Source: Chlamydomonas sphaeroides
Taxonomy: Eukaryota; Chlorophyta; Chlorophyceae; Chlamydomonadales; Chlamydomonadaceae
Direction: 5' to 3'
Length of the DNA: 64,000 nt
NCBI GenBank assembly: GCA_001662425.1
Contig: BDDC01000044.1
Span: 81,902-145,901 of the forward strand
Below, one piece after another: positions 23,633-35,694 of the stretch. The translations under genes were made by a program, and so were the position numbers. Each line of letters opens with the position of its first letter. Position 1 is the stretch's first letter. The notes beneath the pieces were generated by a model. It searched no databases and was not told the origin of the DNA. It saw only the letters and a list, made by a program, of their open reading frames with translations.

Positions 23633-25294
23633 TCAGTTGGCACTTGGGGCCATGTGCTGCTCCGGCCGCCACGCAGTTACAACGCTAGCTTGGTGCCGGG
23701 CGCTTGGCTGCCTGCCGAGCCCCCTGCCATACCTCCTGCCCGGTATGGCGTTGTTGTACAGCACGGCCACCAGCACCATGACGCTGCTTCCGGCGGCGGC
23801 GGTGAGCAGGAACTTGAAGCCGGCCCAGTCGGGGATGGGGTCGGTTGAGGCTGCCAGCAGGCCCGTGGCGCCGGCTGCAGGACAGCGGGAGGAGGGTGGG
23901 GGCCGGAGGGGTGCAGGGGTGAACCCGCCGGCTCCTGCCCTCCGTTGCATTGCGCCAGCAGGCGGGGTTATCGAAAGCGTAGTGCAAATGATGTGTTCGT
24001 TATAAATTAAGTCAACACGGCTCGCATGGTGCAGGTGGTGTGTTCAGAAATGGGTAACAGAAAGTAACACGGGCCCCGCGGCACAGCATGCCCAGGGTTT
24101 GCGACACGTCAGTTGTGCGTAGCAGGCAGGAAGGGATGTGTTCAGGTGCGCGAATGCGGGAAGCGAAGCCCAGCGCGCGCCGCGGTGTGTGCATGGGGAC
24201 GTACATCTGTGGGGTGTAGATCCCCAGGGTGGCGGGAGCAGCGTGGCGAGTAGCGGGTGTGCTGGCTGTGCCGCATCAACGGCAGCCGAGGCGCACGAGG
24301 CGCGCGGTGGGTCGCGGTGAGGCGAGGCCCCCCCAAGGTGTGGTGAGTGCGGACTCCCTGCTCTCCCGTGCTCGGCCAGCCTCAGGGTGGGGTGGTGGAG
24401 CCCGCAGGTCCGTGGCGCTGGCTGGGAAGGGAGATGGCTCGCAGGCTTGTAGGCGCAGGAGCTGGTGGAGCAACGGCTGGCATGATAAGAGGGGACGGGC
24501 GCAGTGGCCCTGCGAAGCGGCCTTCGTGGCCTCCACCGCCCCGCCCCGCCCTTGCAGCTTGCCCTCGCCTGCCATGTCCTCGCACATCCCTTCCTGCTCC
24601 TCAGCACATCCCTTCCTGCTTCATCGTCGCAGCGCGGGCCCTACCCGGCGGGTGTGTGGTGCCCGTGGCCTGCATGGCCGTCAGCGCCAGCGACATGCCC
24701 AGCGCCGTGGACACGAAGTTGGCCTTGCCGTCGCCGTACTGCGGCTGGATGATGAGCCGTACAATGATGCCGCACAGCGCAGAGATGCAGTGGCCGCCTG
24801 TGGGGAAGTAGGGAGAGGCGGCATGTGGGGGAGGCGAGCGAGACGGACAGCGCGTGCCATACCCAGCGGGGGGGCCCCCGAGAAACCCCGGGCGGTCCGC
24901 CTTCGCCCCCGTAGAAACTGAGGCGTGTATGGCGCGACTTACCTATGACATTTCGCGGCTGCGATAGCTTGGCAGCGGGCAGCCCGAACATGAGCACGGC
25001 GCTTGCGCCGAAGGATGCAATTAGCCAGTGGAAGTCCATATGGGGCGTAGCATACTGGTCCAGCGCCGCGACGCATAGGATAGCGATAAAGGCTCCGAGC
25101 CAGGAGGTGGCCAAGTTCTTCAGTGGCTCGCGCGGCAGTGGCGCCTCGCCCGTGCCCTTGCATTTCGAAATGAACTCCGCGAGCCAGCTATCACGACTCG
25201 TTACAGCTCCTGCGACAACCGCGACGCTGCCGGGCGGCGCTGCTGGGCCTGCATTCTGGCCGTTGGCCGGCGCGCTGCTTTGCGCCACAGTCAT
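23633..25294 (-). CDS. HPP-family integral membrane protein
   Basis: HPP proteins are small multi-span membrane proteins. Plant members are reported as chloroplast-envelope nitrite transporters, so a plastid transport role is possible but not shown here. Exons: 24943-25294, 24645-24797 and 23633-23874, in frame, 248 residues. The family signature HPPAGATG is rebuilt exactly across the second exon junction (about residues 165-172). Hydrophobic segments include WLGAFIAILCVAAL, WLIASFGASAVLMFGLPAA (followed by QPRNVIGGH), ALCGIIVRLII and FLLTAAAGSSVMVLVAVLY. An in-frame GTG lies upstream at 25315. I chose the first ATG, 25294. The N-terminus is Ala/Val/Pro-rich and could be a short transit sequence. 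The introns are long; 23875-24644 carries direct and inverted copies of a cacatcccttcctgct motif. Confidence 0.82.
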
Positions 25295-27277
25295 TGCTAC
25301 TGCATTGCTCTTCACATGTGAGAAGCTATGCTAAAATGAGTAAGAGCGCCCTCATCAGCACCCCTTGCGATGTGCTGCGTGTGGCGCGTCTGCCGTGACG
25401 CCCGTACATTCGTACATGGGAGTTCACACAGGGAAAAGCCCCGCGCAGCTGTCTCACATGGGTTCCACAGCTTCCACCACGCGCTGCTGCGCCCCTGGTC
25501 CCACTGCCACCAATGATAGTCACGCACGCGAGCTTCGGTGGCCCCCTCCCCCGCCCCGCCTCACGCCACCCGCGCCCTGCGCAGCCCCCGACTTCCTCTG
25601 GCCCCGCCCAACAACCCATACGCTTGCAACGTTGCTAACCGTCCCTGCAACGGCCCACCGCGGCAGGGCCTGCTGCCCACCACGGCACGCCTCCCCGCGT
25701 CCCCTGCCCTCTGCGATCCCCTACGCCACCACGGCACCCGAGCCCCACCACCCAGCCGTCCAGCGCAAGCGCTGTGCGCCCCCTGCCCCCCACACATGGC
25801 CTCGCCCGGTGGCATTGACCCTTTTCCTGGCCCCTGCCCTCCTCCCAACTCCCTGCCAACTCCCTGCCAACTCCTGCCCCGTCGACCAGCATCAGGTCCA
25901 GGGGCAGCCCAACCCCACTCGGCAGGTCACAGGCTTTCGACTTAATTCTCGTTCTGGCAAAGCCATCAAGGCCCCTCTGCAGAGCCGCCAGCACCGCGTG
26001 TACACGACGTCCCCCAGCTTGGCCCAGGAGGCCCTCCCGAGTCCCGACAAGGCCTGATCGATGCACCTTGCACTGCTCCCTGTCCCTACGTCCCCTCGCT
26101 GGCAAATCGTTGGTCCTTCGAACGCGCAATGCACTGCCGCTGCCTGCGGCAGGGAATTGCCCTCATCGAGCAGTCGCGCGGGGTAAGACGGCGTCATCGC
26201 CGCCCTTCCGCGCCGCTGGTCGCACCACCAATGGCGCCCAGTCACAAGTTGAAGGCGGCATCCGCCGCAGCGCCACGCTGAACCAACCGCTACATCGCAT
26301 CCGCAGCCGGGCCGGTGACAGCACGAGCTCTGCCCCAGGGCACCAGAACCCCATCCAACGGACCATCGCAGGTGGGGGCCGCTGCTCCTATCCCAACCGG
26401 CGGCGGCACGTCCAGAAGCAGCGCAACCGAGCTTCCAGCCTTGCTGTCCTCTGCGTTACCTCTGCCCGGTCTTGCCCATCTGATCGCCGTTACGCCCTAA
26501 ACTTGTAACGATGTGGCGAGTGCGTTGTCGCGAATAATTTGACGATGACTGTGATTAAGACTCGACACACTCAGCCCCAGGGGACGACGATGGTCGCTTA
26601 CTCGCGCTGCGGTGGCCTGCAGCAGGAATACCTCCTTTCACGCGTCGCTACGTACTGCTATGGCTGCCTGGGACCGGGAAAACACCACCCCCACGCATGT
26701 TGCCGCATGTTGCCGCCGCCGCCAGAGCCAGGTACCGCCCCCTTGGAGCTGTCGCAGGGGGTCTCACAGCCTCCAGCAACCTGTAACCCTCCTCGCAGTC
26801 GCCGCGCAGCCTCTCACTCTGTGAGCATTACCTTGCGGCCTCGCTGCAACGATGCTGTTCCTGTCCTTACCCACTCTGTCCGCTGCCGCCGCGCAGCCGA
26901 TGCCGATAAGCGCGACAGCAAGACTTTCTCACAACAACGCCGAGTCGTGCCGGCAGCTGCTATGGGCAGTGCGCTCCTAGCCCGGCCGCCGCCGTCAACG
27001 TCATCGACGCTTATGAGTGCGAAGACCCCGCTCCCAATCGGCCCGCTGTTCCACCGACGGCCGCAGTTGCTGTGTCAGGCCCCACGGCCCATAGTTCCAG
27101 CCAGCGGCGCCGCAACACCTGCAGCCACCGGCCGCCGCGGGGCCTGCTGACTCACGGCACGCCGCAGCCCTCCCCGTTGACCTGCGTACCCCGGCACCCA
27201 GCCACTCTACACAGGAGCTCCCTGACCCCACATCGCGCGTGCACCTGCGCCCTGTCAGCTCTCCCAACCCCAGCCGC
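25295..27277. other. Intergenic: HPP-gene promoter side and NUP133 3' flank, with duplicated NUP133 tail
   Basis: No intact gene found. It contains a decayed second copy of the NUP133 last exon (listed separately) and, to its left (about 25652-25700), sequence resembling the NUP133 3' flank at about 27127-27175. The remainder (26030-27120) holds only overlapping shadow frames with no recognisable domain. Confidence 0.5.
25881..26010 (-). pseudogene. Decayed partial copy of the NUP133 terminal exon
   Basis: Read on the minus strand it gives VHAVLAALQRGLDGF...GLPLDLMLVDG. The genuine NUP133 end reads VQAVLAALQRGLDGS...GLPLDLMLVD followed by stop. The first 29 bases, gtcgaccagcatcaggtccaggggcagcc, are identical to 27281-27309. 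In this copy the stop codon is lost, the central part is replaced by unrelated sequence, and no upstream exons are present. It lies about 1.4 kb downstream of the parental exon. Probable segmental duplication followed by decay. Confidence 0.75.
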
Positions 27278-30200
27278 TCAGTCGACCAGCATCAGGTCCA
27301 GGGGCAGCCCCGAGCCGCCGCCGCCCGGCCCCGCCCCACCGCGGGCCCCGCCACGCGCCGCCGAGCCGTCCAGTCCCCTCTGCAGCGCCGCCAGCACCGC
27401 CTGCACCCGCCGCTCCTCCTCGGGGCCGCCGCCGCCGGCCGCAGCTCCCGCCGCTGCGCCTCCGCCGCCGCGCTGCGGGCTGGCGGGGCGGCCGCCGCTA
27501 GCCCAGGAGCGCAGCCAGCGAGCCACCTGGGCAGGGGCAAGGGAAGGCCAGGAAAGTTGTTGCGAACCAAGCGGCCAATCTGACTGCATCCCCAGCTGAC
27601 GGCATCCTCAGCAAGCTCATGACCCGGCGCCACCGGCTGGCCGCCGCACCGCCGCTGGCCGTCTTCCCTTGCCCCTCCCCACCTGGTCAAGGGGCCCGCT
27701 GTCCACGACGCTGGCGCCGAAGCCCAGCGCGTCCGTGCCGCCGCACGCCACCGCCGCGCGGCACACCGCGCTGCCCGCCAGCGCCGCCTCCGCCGCCGCC
27801 TCGGTGCCGGGGCCGCCGCCGCCGCGCGCCTCCGCCAGCGCCGACCAGTCGTCGGCCTCATAGGCGGCGCGCCAGGCCAGCTGCGGTGGGTGGGAGGAGA
27901 GGCAGGCGGTGACGGTTGTGTGCGAGGCGCCTGCTCAACAGCATGCTTGCTGCAAAATCCGCGCTCCAGCCGCAACGGTTTTTGTTTGTTGTCGCGGGCA
28001 GACGTGGGCTTTCAAAGGCTTTGGCCGGGGCCCCTGCCACCCAGCGCACCGCTCGTACAGCACGATGACGACTGTGCGCGATCAGCGGCACACACGCAGC
28101 ACCCCACACGGATGGCCGCCGCACCTGCCACTTGCTGCTGTAGGCCGCCCGCTCCGCCGCCGGCATGAGTGCCAGCACCTCCACGCCCGCCACCGCCGCC
28201 TCGCGCCGCGCGCCCGGCTCCTGCGCCGCCGCCGAGCCGGACGCGGCCCCCAGCGCCCGCTCCAACAGCACGGCGGCCTCCAGCGGGGGCCCGTCGCAGG
28301 GCAGGTCCAGCCGGGCCTGAGGCGGTGGGGTTGGGCCGAGGGAGGATGCGGTTGGAGGTGAGGCACGGGGACAGGTAGGGGCGTTGCGCAAGGGCACGGG
28401 GGGCAGGAACGAGCGTGTTCAACTTATAGGGCCGAGATAGATTACCGCCACGTGTGTGGCGCGGGCGGCGGCCCCACGGCACGGCCCACCTGCACAGCCA
28501 GCAACCGTAGCTGCAGCGCCGCCGCCGCCTCGGCCTCGGCTGCGCCGCCCGCGCGCGCCGCCAGCCTGGCCGCCGCAAGCATACGTCGGCCGCTGCCCAG
28601 CGCGCCGCCGCCGCCGCCGGTACCACCACCGCCGCCGTTGGACACCACCACAGCCTTCCCGCCCGCCGCTTTGTGGCCGTTGGTGCCCGCCGCGGTCTGC
28701 TGCAGCACGGCGGTGGCGTCGGCGAAGGCGCGGGTGCGGAGCAGGTGCAGCGCCAGCAGGTCGCCCGGCTGGGGCTGCAGCGAGGCCAGGAAGGCTGTCA
28801 CGCCTGCGCGGGCCGCGTGGGGGAGGGGCACGGCAGTGGGTGGCAGCGAGGTGCGGGAGGCAGGGGCTGAGCGAGCGCCGCCACGACACGGAAGTCGCAA
28901 GGCTGCAAGGGGCCTCGTGTTTGGGGGGCCGCGCTCGCGCTGACCCATGTGCCAAGGACAGATGGACAGGTACTATGGCCTGTCGATGGCTGTGGCATCC
29001 CGGCATGGCGCACTACTCCGGTGCCGAGCTAACACGAGGGGTCCTGCGGCCTTCAGGTGGCGGTGGCACCCGCCGCAGGCTGCGACGCACCCGCGTGGAA
29101 GCGCTCCGGCAGGCCCAGCAGGTCGGCCGCGCGGCCCTCGGCCAGCAGGCGGCCAAACACGTAGCGAGCCAGCGACTGCGGCTGCCCGCCGGGGCCCTCC
29201 GCGGGGCCGTCCTCGGGCGGCACCGTCTCCATGTAGGTGTACAGCCGGTTGGGCTGCGGTAGGGCGAGGGAGGGAGGGAGGGGTAGGAGGTGTGGCCGAG
29301 TTGGAAGAGTAAGGCATGAAGAAACGCTGAAGGAGGGCTGACGCCGGGGCTCCCTGCGGGCTGGGCATAGTGTTGGCGCCTCGCCCCCGCGGCCGCACCC
29401 ACCTTGCTGGGGTCGGCCGCCGCCAGCGCTTCGCACGCCTCAAACAGCTGCGGGTAGCAGTGGTGCGCGCGGCACAGCGCCTCCACCTGCCTACGGAGGT
29501 GACGAAGAGGGAGACAGAGGCGGCGGGCCCGCGTGACGGGGCCAATGAGGCGCGTGAGCGACAGCAGGGTGAGGGCTCGACGGCTCCTCACATGGCGGGT
29601 TGGGCAGCAGCCTGCTGGCGTGGCATCTCGCCGTGGCCTGGCCTGGCCTGCCCTCCCTTCTCGTCGCCCCTGCCGCCCCCCTGCCGTCTCGCTCTCACCA
29701 GATGAGCGCCTCGGGCCCCGGCGGCCCGCCCCCCGTCGCGCGCATCTCCTCCATCGCGTCGCCCAGCAGCTCGGAGGCGCAGGCGGAGCGCGCGGCCCTG
29801 CGTGTGGGGTGGGGCGAGGCGTCCGCACGAGCACGGGCAGGGGTCAAGCAGGGGGGCAGGGGTCCAGCGGCAGCAAGTCAGCGTGACTGGGTGCCTCAGC
29901 CGCGCATCGTTTGCCGGCCAGCCGCCAGCCACCACACGACACGCGACGCACCGGTAGCTGCCCATGAGCGCCGCGCGCTGCGGCGGGTCCCGCGCCGTGG
30001 CCTCCACCGCCGCCGAGAAGGCCGTCAGCAGCAGCTCCGAGGCGCCGAACAGCGAGGGCGACAGCGACAGCGCGGCGGGGCTGGAGCGCGCGGGGCGCAC
30101 AGCCAGGATGGCCTGACGGGCGGTTGTTCAGGACGGGGTCAGCGCGGTTGCGGTGGGGCGTGAGGGTGAGGAGGCGCGATGCGCCCCGGGCGCCAGCACG

Positions 30201-33200
30201 GCAAGGGCGCGAGGGTCATGGCATCCCGCCTGCCCGCCTGCCCACCTGCACCAGCGCCTCCAGCGCCGCCCGGCTGCCATCCGCCGCCAGCCAGTCGGGC
30301 CGCCCAAGGCTGCCCGCCAGCCCGTGCACGCCCAGGTGCAGCCCGCCGCCGCCGCCGCCGCCGCCCAGGCCGCCGCCGCCCGCCAGCAGCGCGCCGCCGT
30401 AGGCCCCTCCGCCGCCTCCGTAGGCGCCGCTGAAGGCGGCGCCGCCGCCCCCCGCCAGCAGCTCGCGGCGCTGCAACGCGGCCCCGTAGGCCACGGCAGC
30501 CAGGCAGCCCAGCTCGCGGGCGGTGGCGCGGAGGGAGGACAGGCCTGGAGGGCGGGGAATGGGAAGTAGGGGACGGGAAGGGGCGGATGGGAGTGAGCGG
30601 GAGCGCGCGGGGCCTCGGCCATGTCCTGGCTCCAGCCGTTCCCTGCTGCATGGTCCGCAGCTTCCTTCAGAAGCGGGCTGTGACGCAGGCCCTGGCCCCG
30701 CAGCCGTGCCGGCCCAGCCCTCATCTCGCACGGCACAGCAGGCAGGCTTCTGAACGACTGGCACCCACAGCCCTGCCGGCCCCCGCCCTCGCGGCTCACC
30801 GCTGTCGTCGGCGCCGCCCAGCCCTCCGCCCGCCTGCGCCGCCACGCCCTGCGCGGCCCGCTGCAGCGCCGCCAGCCAGCGGCCCACGCTGGCGGAGGGG
30901 CGCGCGTAGAAGATGTCGGCGGGGGGCAGAACCTGAGGGGGGGGCGGGTGGGGCAGGGGCAGGGGCAGCAACGGCGAGGAGGGTCGGGAGGGGAGCGTGG
31001 GGCTGGCCCTCGCCGCACGTTGGCGCACGTGTCGCCACGGTGATGTCATTTTCTATTTCCATGCCCGTGCTCAGCCTGTTGCAGAAGGCACGCGCTCCCT
31101 GTCCCCCTCACCTCGTACTCCTTGGAGCTGCTGTCCCTGCCCGCCTCCTCCACCAGCCGCGACAGCAGCGCCGCCGCCACCGAGCCCTCGGCGCCGCCGC
31201 CGCCCGCCTCGGCGCCGCCACCCGCCGCCACCGCCAGCTGCGTGTCCCGCTGGTGCGCCTGTGGGTGCGTGCGGCGAAAGGGGATGGTTGCGGGACAGCA
31301 CGCGTCAGCTTGTTGCGGCCACACGCACCCGGGGCTCGCATGACGCTCTGTGGGCCTACACGCACGCATGCGTGCACGTGATCCCCGTGCTTCACGCACG
31401 CACCGCCTGCCGGCAGCGGTGCAGCCCTGGCCCCTGCACCCGCGACACGCTGTGCCGTGTGTGCGTGTGCATGCCGTGTGGGCTGTGCCACGCCCTCAGA
31501 CCGGGCGCATGCCGCCGGCCCTTCCGCGCAAGCCCCACCCACCTGCAGGCGGTACAGCGCCGACACCACCGCCAGCTTCTCCGAGTTCTCCGCCAGCACG
31601 CTGCGTGCGGAGGGCGAGGGGCGAGGGGGCGGGTCCTCGTCAGCTGCTTGCGAGCGCAGGGCAGCAGGGGGGGCTGTGGGCGCTTGCCCCGGGGCCCCTC
31701 CACCGCATGCGCCCCCGCCCAACCCCTCCATCCCAAGCCCGGCGCTGCACCCATTCAGCCCACGCCCACGCCCCACCCCGCTCGCCCCGCCCCGCGGCCG
31801 CACCTGAGCACCTCTGGCGCCAGCGCGTGCAGCACCCCGGACTGCGCCAAGCAGCGCAGCAGCAGCCCATGCCGCTGCTCCTTGCCACCCAGCTGCTCGC
31901 CCACGCCCGCCGCCGGCAGGCCCTGCGGGCCGCCGCCGGCGGCGGGCGCTGCCGCCNNNNNNNNNNNNNNNNNNNNNNNNNNNNNNNNNNNNNNNNNNNN
32001 NNNNNNNNNNNNNNNNNNNNNNNNNNNNNNNNNNNNNNNNNNNNNNNNNNNNNNNNNNNNNNNNNNNNNNNNNNNNNNNNNNNNNNNNNNNNNNNNNNNN
32101 NNNNNNNNNNNNNNNNNNNNNNNNNNNNNNNNNNNNNNNNNNNNNNNNNNNNNNNNNNNNNNNNNNNNNNNNNNNNNNNNNNNNNNNNNNNNNNNNNNNN
32201 NNNNNNNNNNNNNNNNNNNNNNNNNNNNNNNNNNNNNNNNNNNNNNNNNNNNNNNNNNNNNNNNNNNNNNNNNNNNNNNNNNNNNNNNNNNNNNNNNNNN
32301 NNNNNNNNNNNNNNNNNNNNNNNNNCTTCGGCAGGAGGTCCAGCAGCTGGGTGCTGTAGGTGGCGATGGCGGTCTGGCTGGCGGCGCCGCCGAGGGCGCC
32401 CAGCGCCGCCAGGCGGCGCTCCAGGCTGGCCACGAGCGGCTGCAAGCTGCCGCCGGCGGCGGCGATGGCGGCGGCCTGTGACAGCACCGCGTCGAGCAGG
32501 TGGCCGATCGCGGCGGCGGGGTCGAGGCCCAGCGGCAGCGCCGCCGCCGCCGCACCGGCACCGCCGTCGGCGGCGGGCGCCGCCGCCACCTCGACCACGC
32601 CGTAGGTGGCGGAGAGGATGACCCAGCGCGCTCCGGCGGCGGCGCCGCCGGCACCGTCAGCGGGGTCGGCGGCAGTGACGTCGATGGCGGCGGTGTCTGG
32701 ATCCTCCGACAGCGCCGCCTCGACGCCAGTCTGCGGGTTCCAGCTCCACAGCGCCGCGCACGTGCGCGATCCGGATCCGGACGCGGATCCGCTGCCGTAA
32801 GGCGCCGGGCCCACGTTCTCGTCGCCGTACTCGTTGTACAGCAGCGAGCCGCCGAATGACACGGACGGCGGCGCGGGCGGCGGCGGCTGCAGCTGCCAGC
32901 GAGCCAGCAGGCAAGTGAGGGAGTGGGGCGAGTAGAGGATGCGGCGCAGGCTGGTGGTGCCGGCGGGGTCGGGCGCCTGTCCGGGGGGGGGGCAGCGGGG
33001 CGCACGTGCGCGGGCAAGAGGAGTCGGGGTGAGCGTGCGGCACGAAGCAGCTGCGCGGGGCGGCCGCACGACGGCCGTGCCGTACAGTGCCGTACCTCGG
33101 TGTACGACACCGCCACGTCGTGCAGCCCGCTGCAGACGCCCGGGCCGCCCTCGGGGAACAGCTCCAGCCTGGAGTGCGACACGAGGAGAACGAAGGGCAG

Positions 33201-35217
33201 CGGCCGAGGGCATGGGGCCAGGGGCAAGCTCGGGGCACAGGACGGCTGCTCCCCCGGCTCCAGCCCACGCCGCCCCTTGCCCGCCCACGCCGCTGGGCAC
33301 ATGCTGACGGCACCTCACACGGGATATTTTCCCCGCCATGGCCCCCGCCATTCGTTGCTGCACCACGTGCTGCCGCGCCCCACTGCCCCGCCACGGGCGT
33401 CGGGCGTGGCACGAACCCTGCGCGCCCCGCCACACCCGCCCAGCCCCACCCGGCGCCACCCCTGCCCTGCCCCGCCGCCACTCACAGCTGCACCACGTGC
33501 TGCCTGCCGCCTCCTCCTCCGCCCCCCTCCGCCAGCCACACCGCCACGTGCGGCCCCGCCACGTCACAGTCCAGGTTGACGGGGCCGCCACTCGCGCCGC
33601 CTGCCGCTGCTCCTGCCGCGCCACTCGACCCAGCTGCTGCTGCTGCGCCGCCTCCGGCCCCGGCGCGGCGGCTGTCGTGTGCGCGCACCGCGGTGTTGAG
33701 GAAGGACCACTGCAGCGCCTCGCGGGGCCGCAGGCCCACGGAGATCTGCGGACGGATTGGCGGGGGCGCAGGCAGGTTCATGGGTGGGAGGGGGCGGAGC
33801 GGGAGGGAGGAAGGTTGGGGAAGGCGTATGTGAGACGGTCGGGCCGGCGGTAGGTCCCTGAGCTCCTCAGCCCGCTCCTCCGCGCCCCCCTCCGCCCCTT
33901 CCTCTGCCCCTCCCTCCGCTCCTCCCTCCGCCCGTCCCGTTGCCCTACCTCCGCCCCACGCCACACCCCACCGCCCGCGCCCAGGCCCCTGCGCTGGCCC
34001 CCGCACCCACCGCCCAGCAGTCCAGCGCCTCGCCGCTCAGCACCAGCAGCCGGAACTGCGTGCCCGCGCCGCCCGCCACCGCCGCTCCGCCCGCCGCGCC
34101 GCCGCCCGCTCCGCCTCCCGCACCACCGGCCCCGCCACCCCCGCCTCCGCCGCCTCCCGCGGGCGCCAGGTGCAGGCGCAGCGCGGGGCGGCCCGCGGGC
34201 TGCTTGCGCAGGTAGCGGGCGGCGGGGTCGAAGGCGTCGCTGTAGGCCCGCGACAGGGCGCTGCCTAGGGCGCCCACCAGGCCGCGCGCCTCGGCGGCGG
34301 GCGCGGGGCCGGCCAGGCGCTTGGGGAAGATGCCCTGCGCGCCGACCTGCGGTGGGTCGGGGCGTGGGAGGCAGCAGGTAAGCAGCACGTAAGCAGGGGA
34401 AGGGCAGCGGAGGGGGGGCCTGCGGGATCGCTCCGCTGGGCCCCAGTGCTGCTCCGCCCTGTTGCTGCGGTGGCGCCGACGCTAGCTTGCCCGGGCCGGC
34501 CGCCCGGCTGCATGTGGGGCACGTAGCCGGCGACCCTGCCGCCCGCAACGCACCCCGACCGCGGCAAGCCGCAAGCCCTCCGTCGGCCCCCGCCCGCCAG
34601 CGCCCCTTCGCCGCTGCCCTCGCGCCCCTCCCTCAGCCCACCTGCAGCAGGTGCAGCGAGCCGTCCGCCGCCGACAGCGCCGCCAGGAAGGCCGGCCCCG
34701 ACCCCAGGTCCACCGCCGCCGCAGTGAAGGCCGCCACCAGGGCCTGCGGCTGTTGCTGGGCTGGCGCCCCGGCTGCGGCCGCCGCCGGTGCCAGCAGCTG
34801 GTGCTCCACGGGCGCCGACAGGTGGTGCGCGTCCAGCCAGACCGTCAGGCGGCCGCTGGCGTCGCAGACCGCGACGGAGACAGGGCCGTCGGAGGCGGTG
34901 GGAGCGGCGGCGGGTGCGAGAGGCGCGGAGTGGGCGCCGGGCGGCGCGGCGGGGCCGGCCGGGCTGGTGCCGTGGGCGACGAGGCAGACGGTGGCGGGGG
35001 CGGCCGGCGAGGGCGGTCGCGGCAGCGTGAGGACGCGCAGGCGCGCCTCCTTGCCCTCACGGTATCGCCAGATGTAGAGCTGCTGGCCGCTGAGCAGCCA
35101 GGCGTAGCCCGAGCTGGCGCACACGCCGCATTGGTGCTGACCGCCGGGCTGCTGCAGCAGCTCCAGGACGGTGCGCGGGAGCATGTACGCCCCGAGGGCA
35201 TCGCCGAGGAACGGCAT
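27278..35217 (-). CDS. NUP133: Nucleoporin NUP133 homologue (nuclear pore Y-complex), interrupted by assembly gap
   Basis: Y-complex scaffold subunit of the nuclear pore. Exons (minus): 34642-35217, 34011-34346, 33486-33745, 33096-33168, 32326-32976 (runs into N), 31804-31956 (emerges from N), 31543-31600, 31112-31258, 30800-30932, 30246-30544, 29952-30112, 29699-29797, 29403-29490, 29091-29253, 28490-28803, 28125-28316, 27683-27880 and 27278-27526. About 632 residues precede the gap and 751 follow it. The N-terminal beta-propeller resembles plant NUP133 (SGYAWLLSGQQLYIWRY, ATVCLVAHGTS). FGGSLLYNEYGDENVG and LWSWNPQTGVE follow, then a helical C-terminal half (ENSEKLAVVSALYRLQ). Poly-Gly/Ala loops are expanded. 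ATG 35217 fits the family start. The identification rests on the propeller; the C-terminal half is too divergent to confirm by eye. Whether the gap hides an intron is unknown. Confidence 0.72.
31957..32325. other. Assembly gap of 369 N
   Basis: Run of unknown bases inside the NUP133 gene. Coding sequence abuts both sides, so up to about 120 residues or an exon-intron boundary are missing. Confidence 1.
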
Positions 35218-35694
35218 GGCGCTCGGCAGCTGCGGCTTGCTGTGCTCAGAAAGCGCCGGCGGGAAGGATTGTCAGCAAGCGAGCTGAAGCTTTGCGCCGT
35301 GCCCCAGAAGCGTACACAAGCTGAAAGTTGATTACCGCTCACGCGAAAGGCAGGTCGCGGTGTTGCGTGCAAGGCAACTCAGTTCGATCTACGTGGTTTG
35401 CACCGCACCATGGTTCTCAGCTGTGTATAAAGCTGTTGTGGAGATGCGTGGTACAAATACTGCGCTCTCTGCAGGGCGCCTGGTACTAAGCGGGAACGGA
35501 TTGCAAATTGGCGCGAGCTAGGCGATCACGACACAGGCCTCCTGGGAGCTGACCGGGAGCGTTCTACGATATGTTGCGCCAACTCACATGCGCTTTACCA
35601 AGTTGCAGCTCCTGCTGCTTACAATACTCGACATGTAACCACCGCGCCCTAGCTTGAAGCCACAGCGCCTGTGGGGCCACACCAGGCCTGTTTG
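35218..35694. promoter_or_regulatory. Divergent promoter region between NUP133 and FAAP100-like genes
   Basis: Only 477 bases separate the two outward-facing start codons, so both promoters must lie here or overlap the first exons. A TATAAA on the + strand at 35426-35431 sits 264 bases upstream of the FAAP100-like ATG and is the only obvious core-promoter match. No gene is seen inside. Confidence 0.5.

Noticed and set aside
24120..24622. Direct and inverted copies of cacatcccttcctgct in the HPP-gene intron as a transposon
   Set aside because: Arms are only about 16 bases with no transposase, no target duplication and a low-complexity pyrimidine-rich composition.
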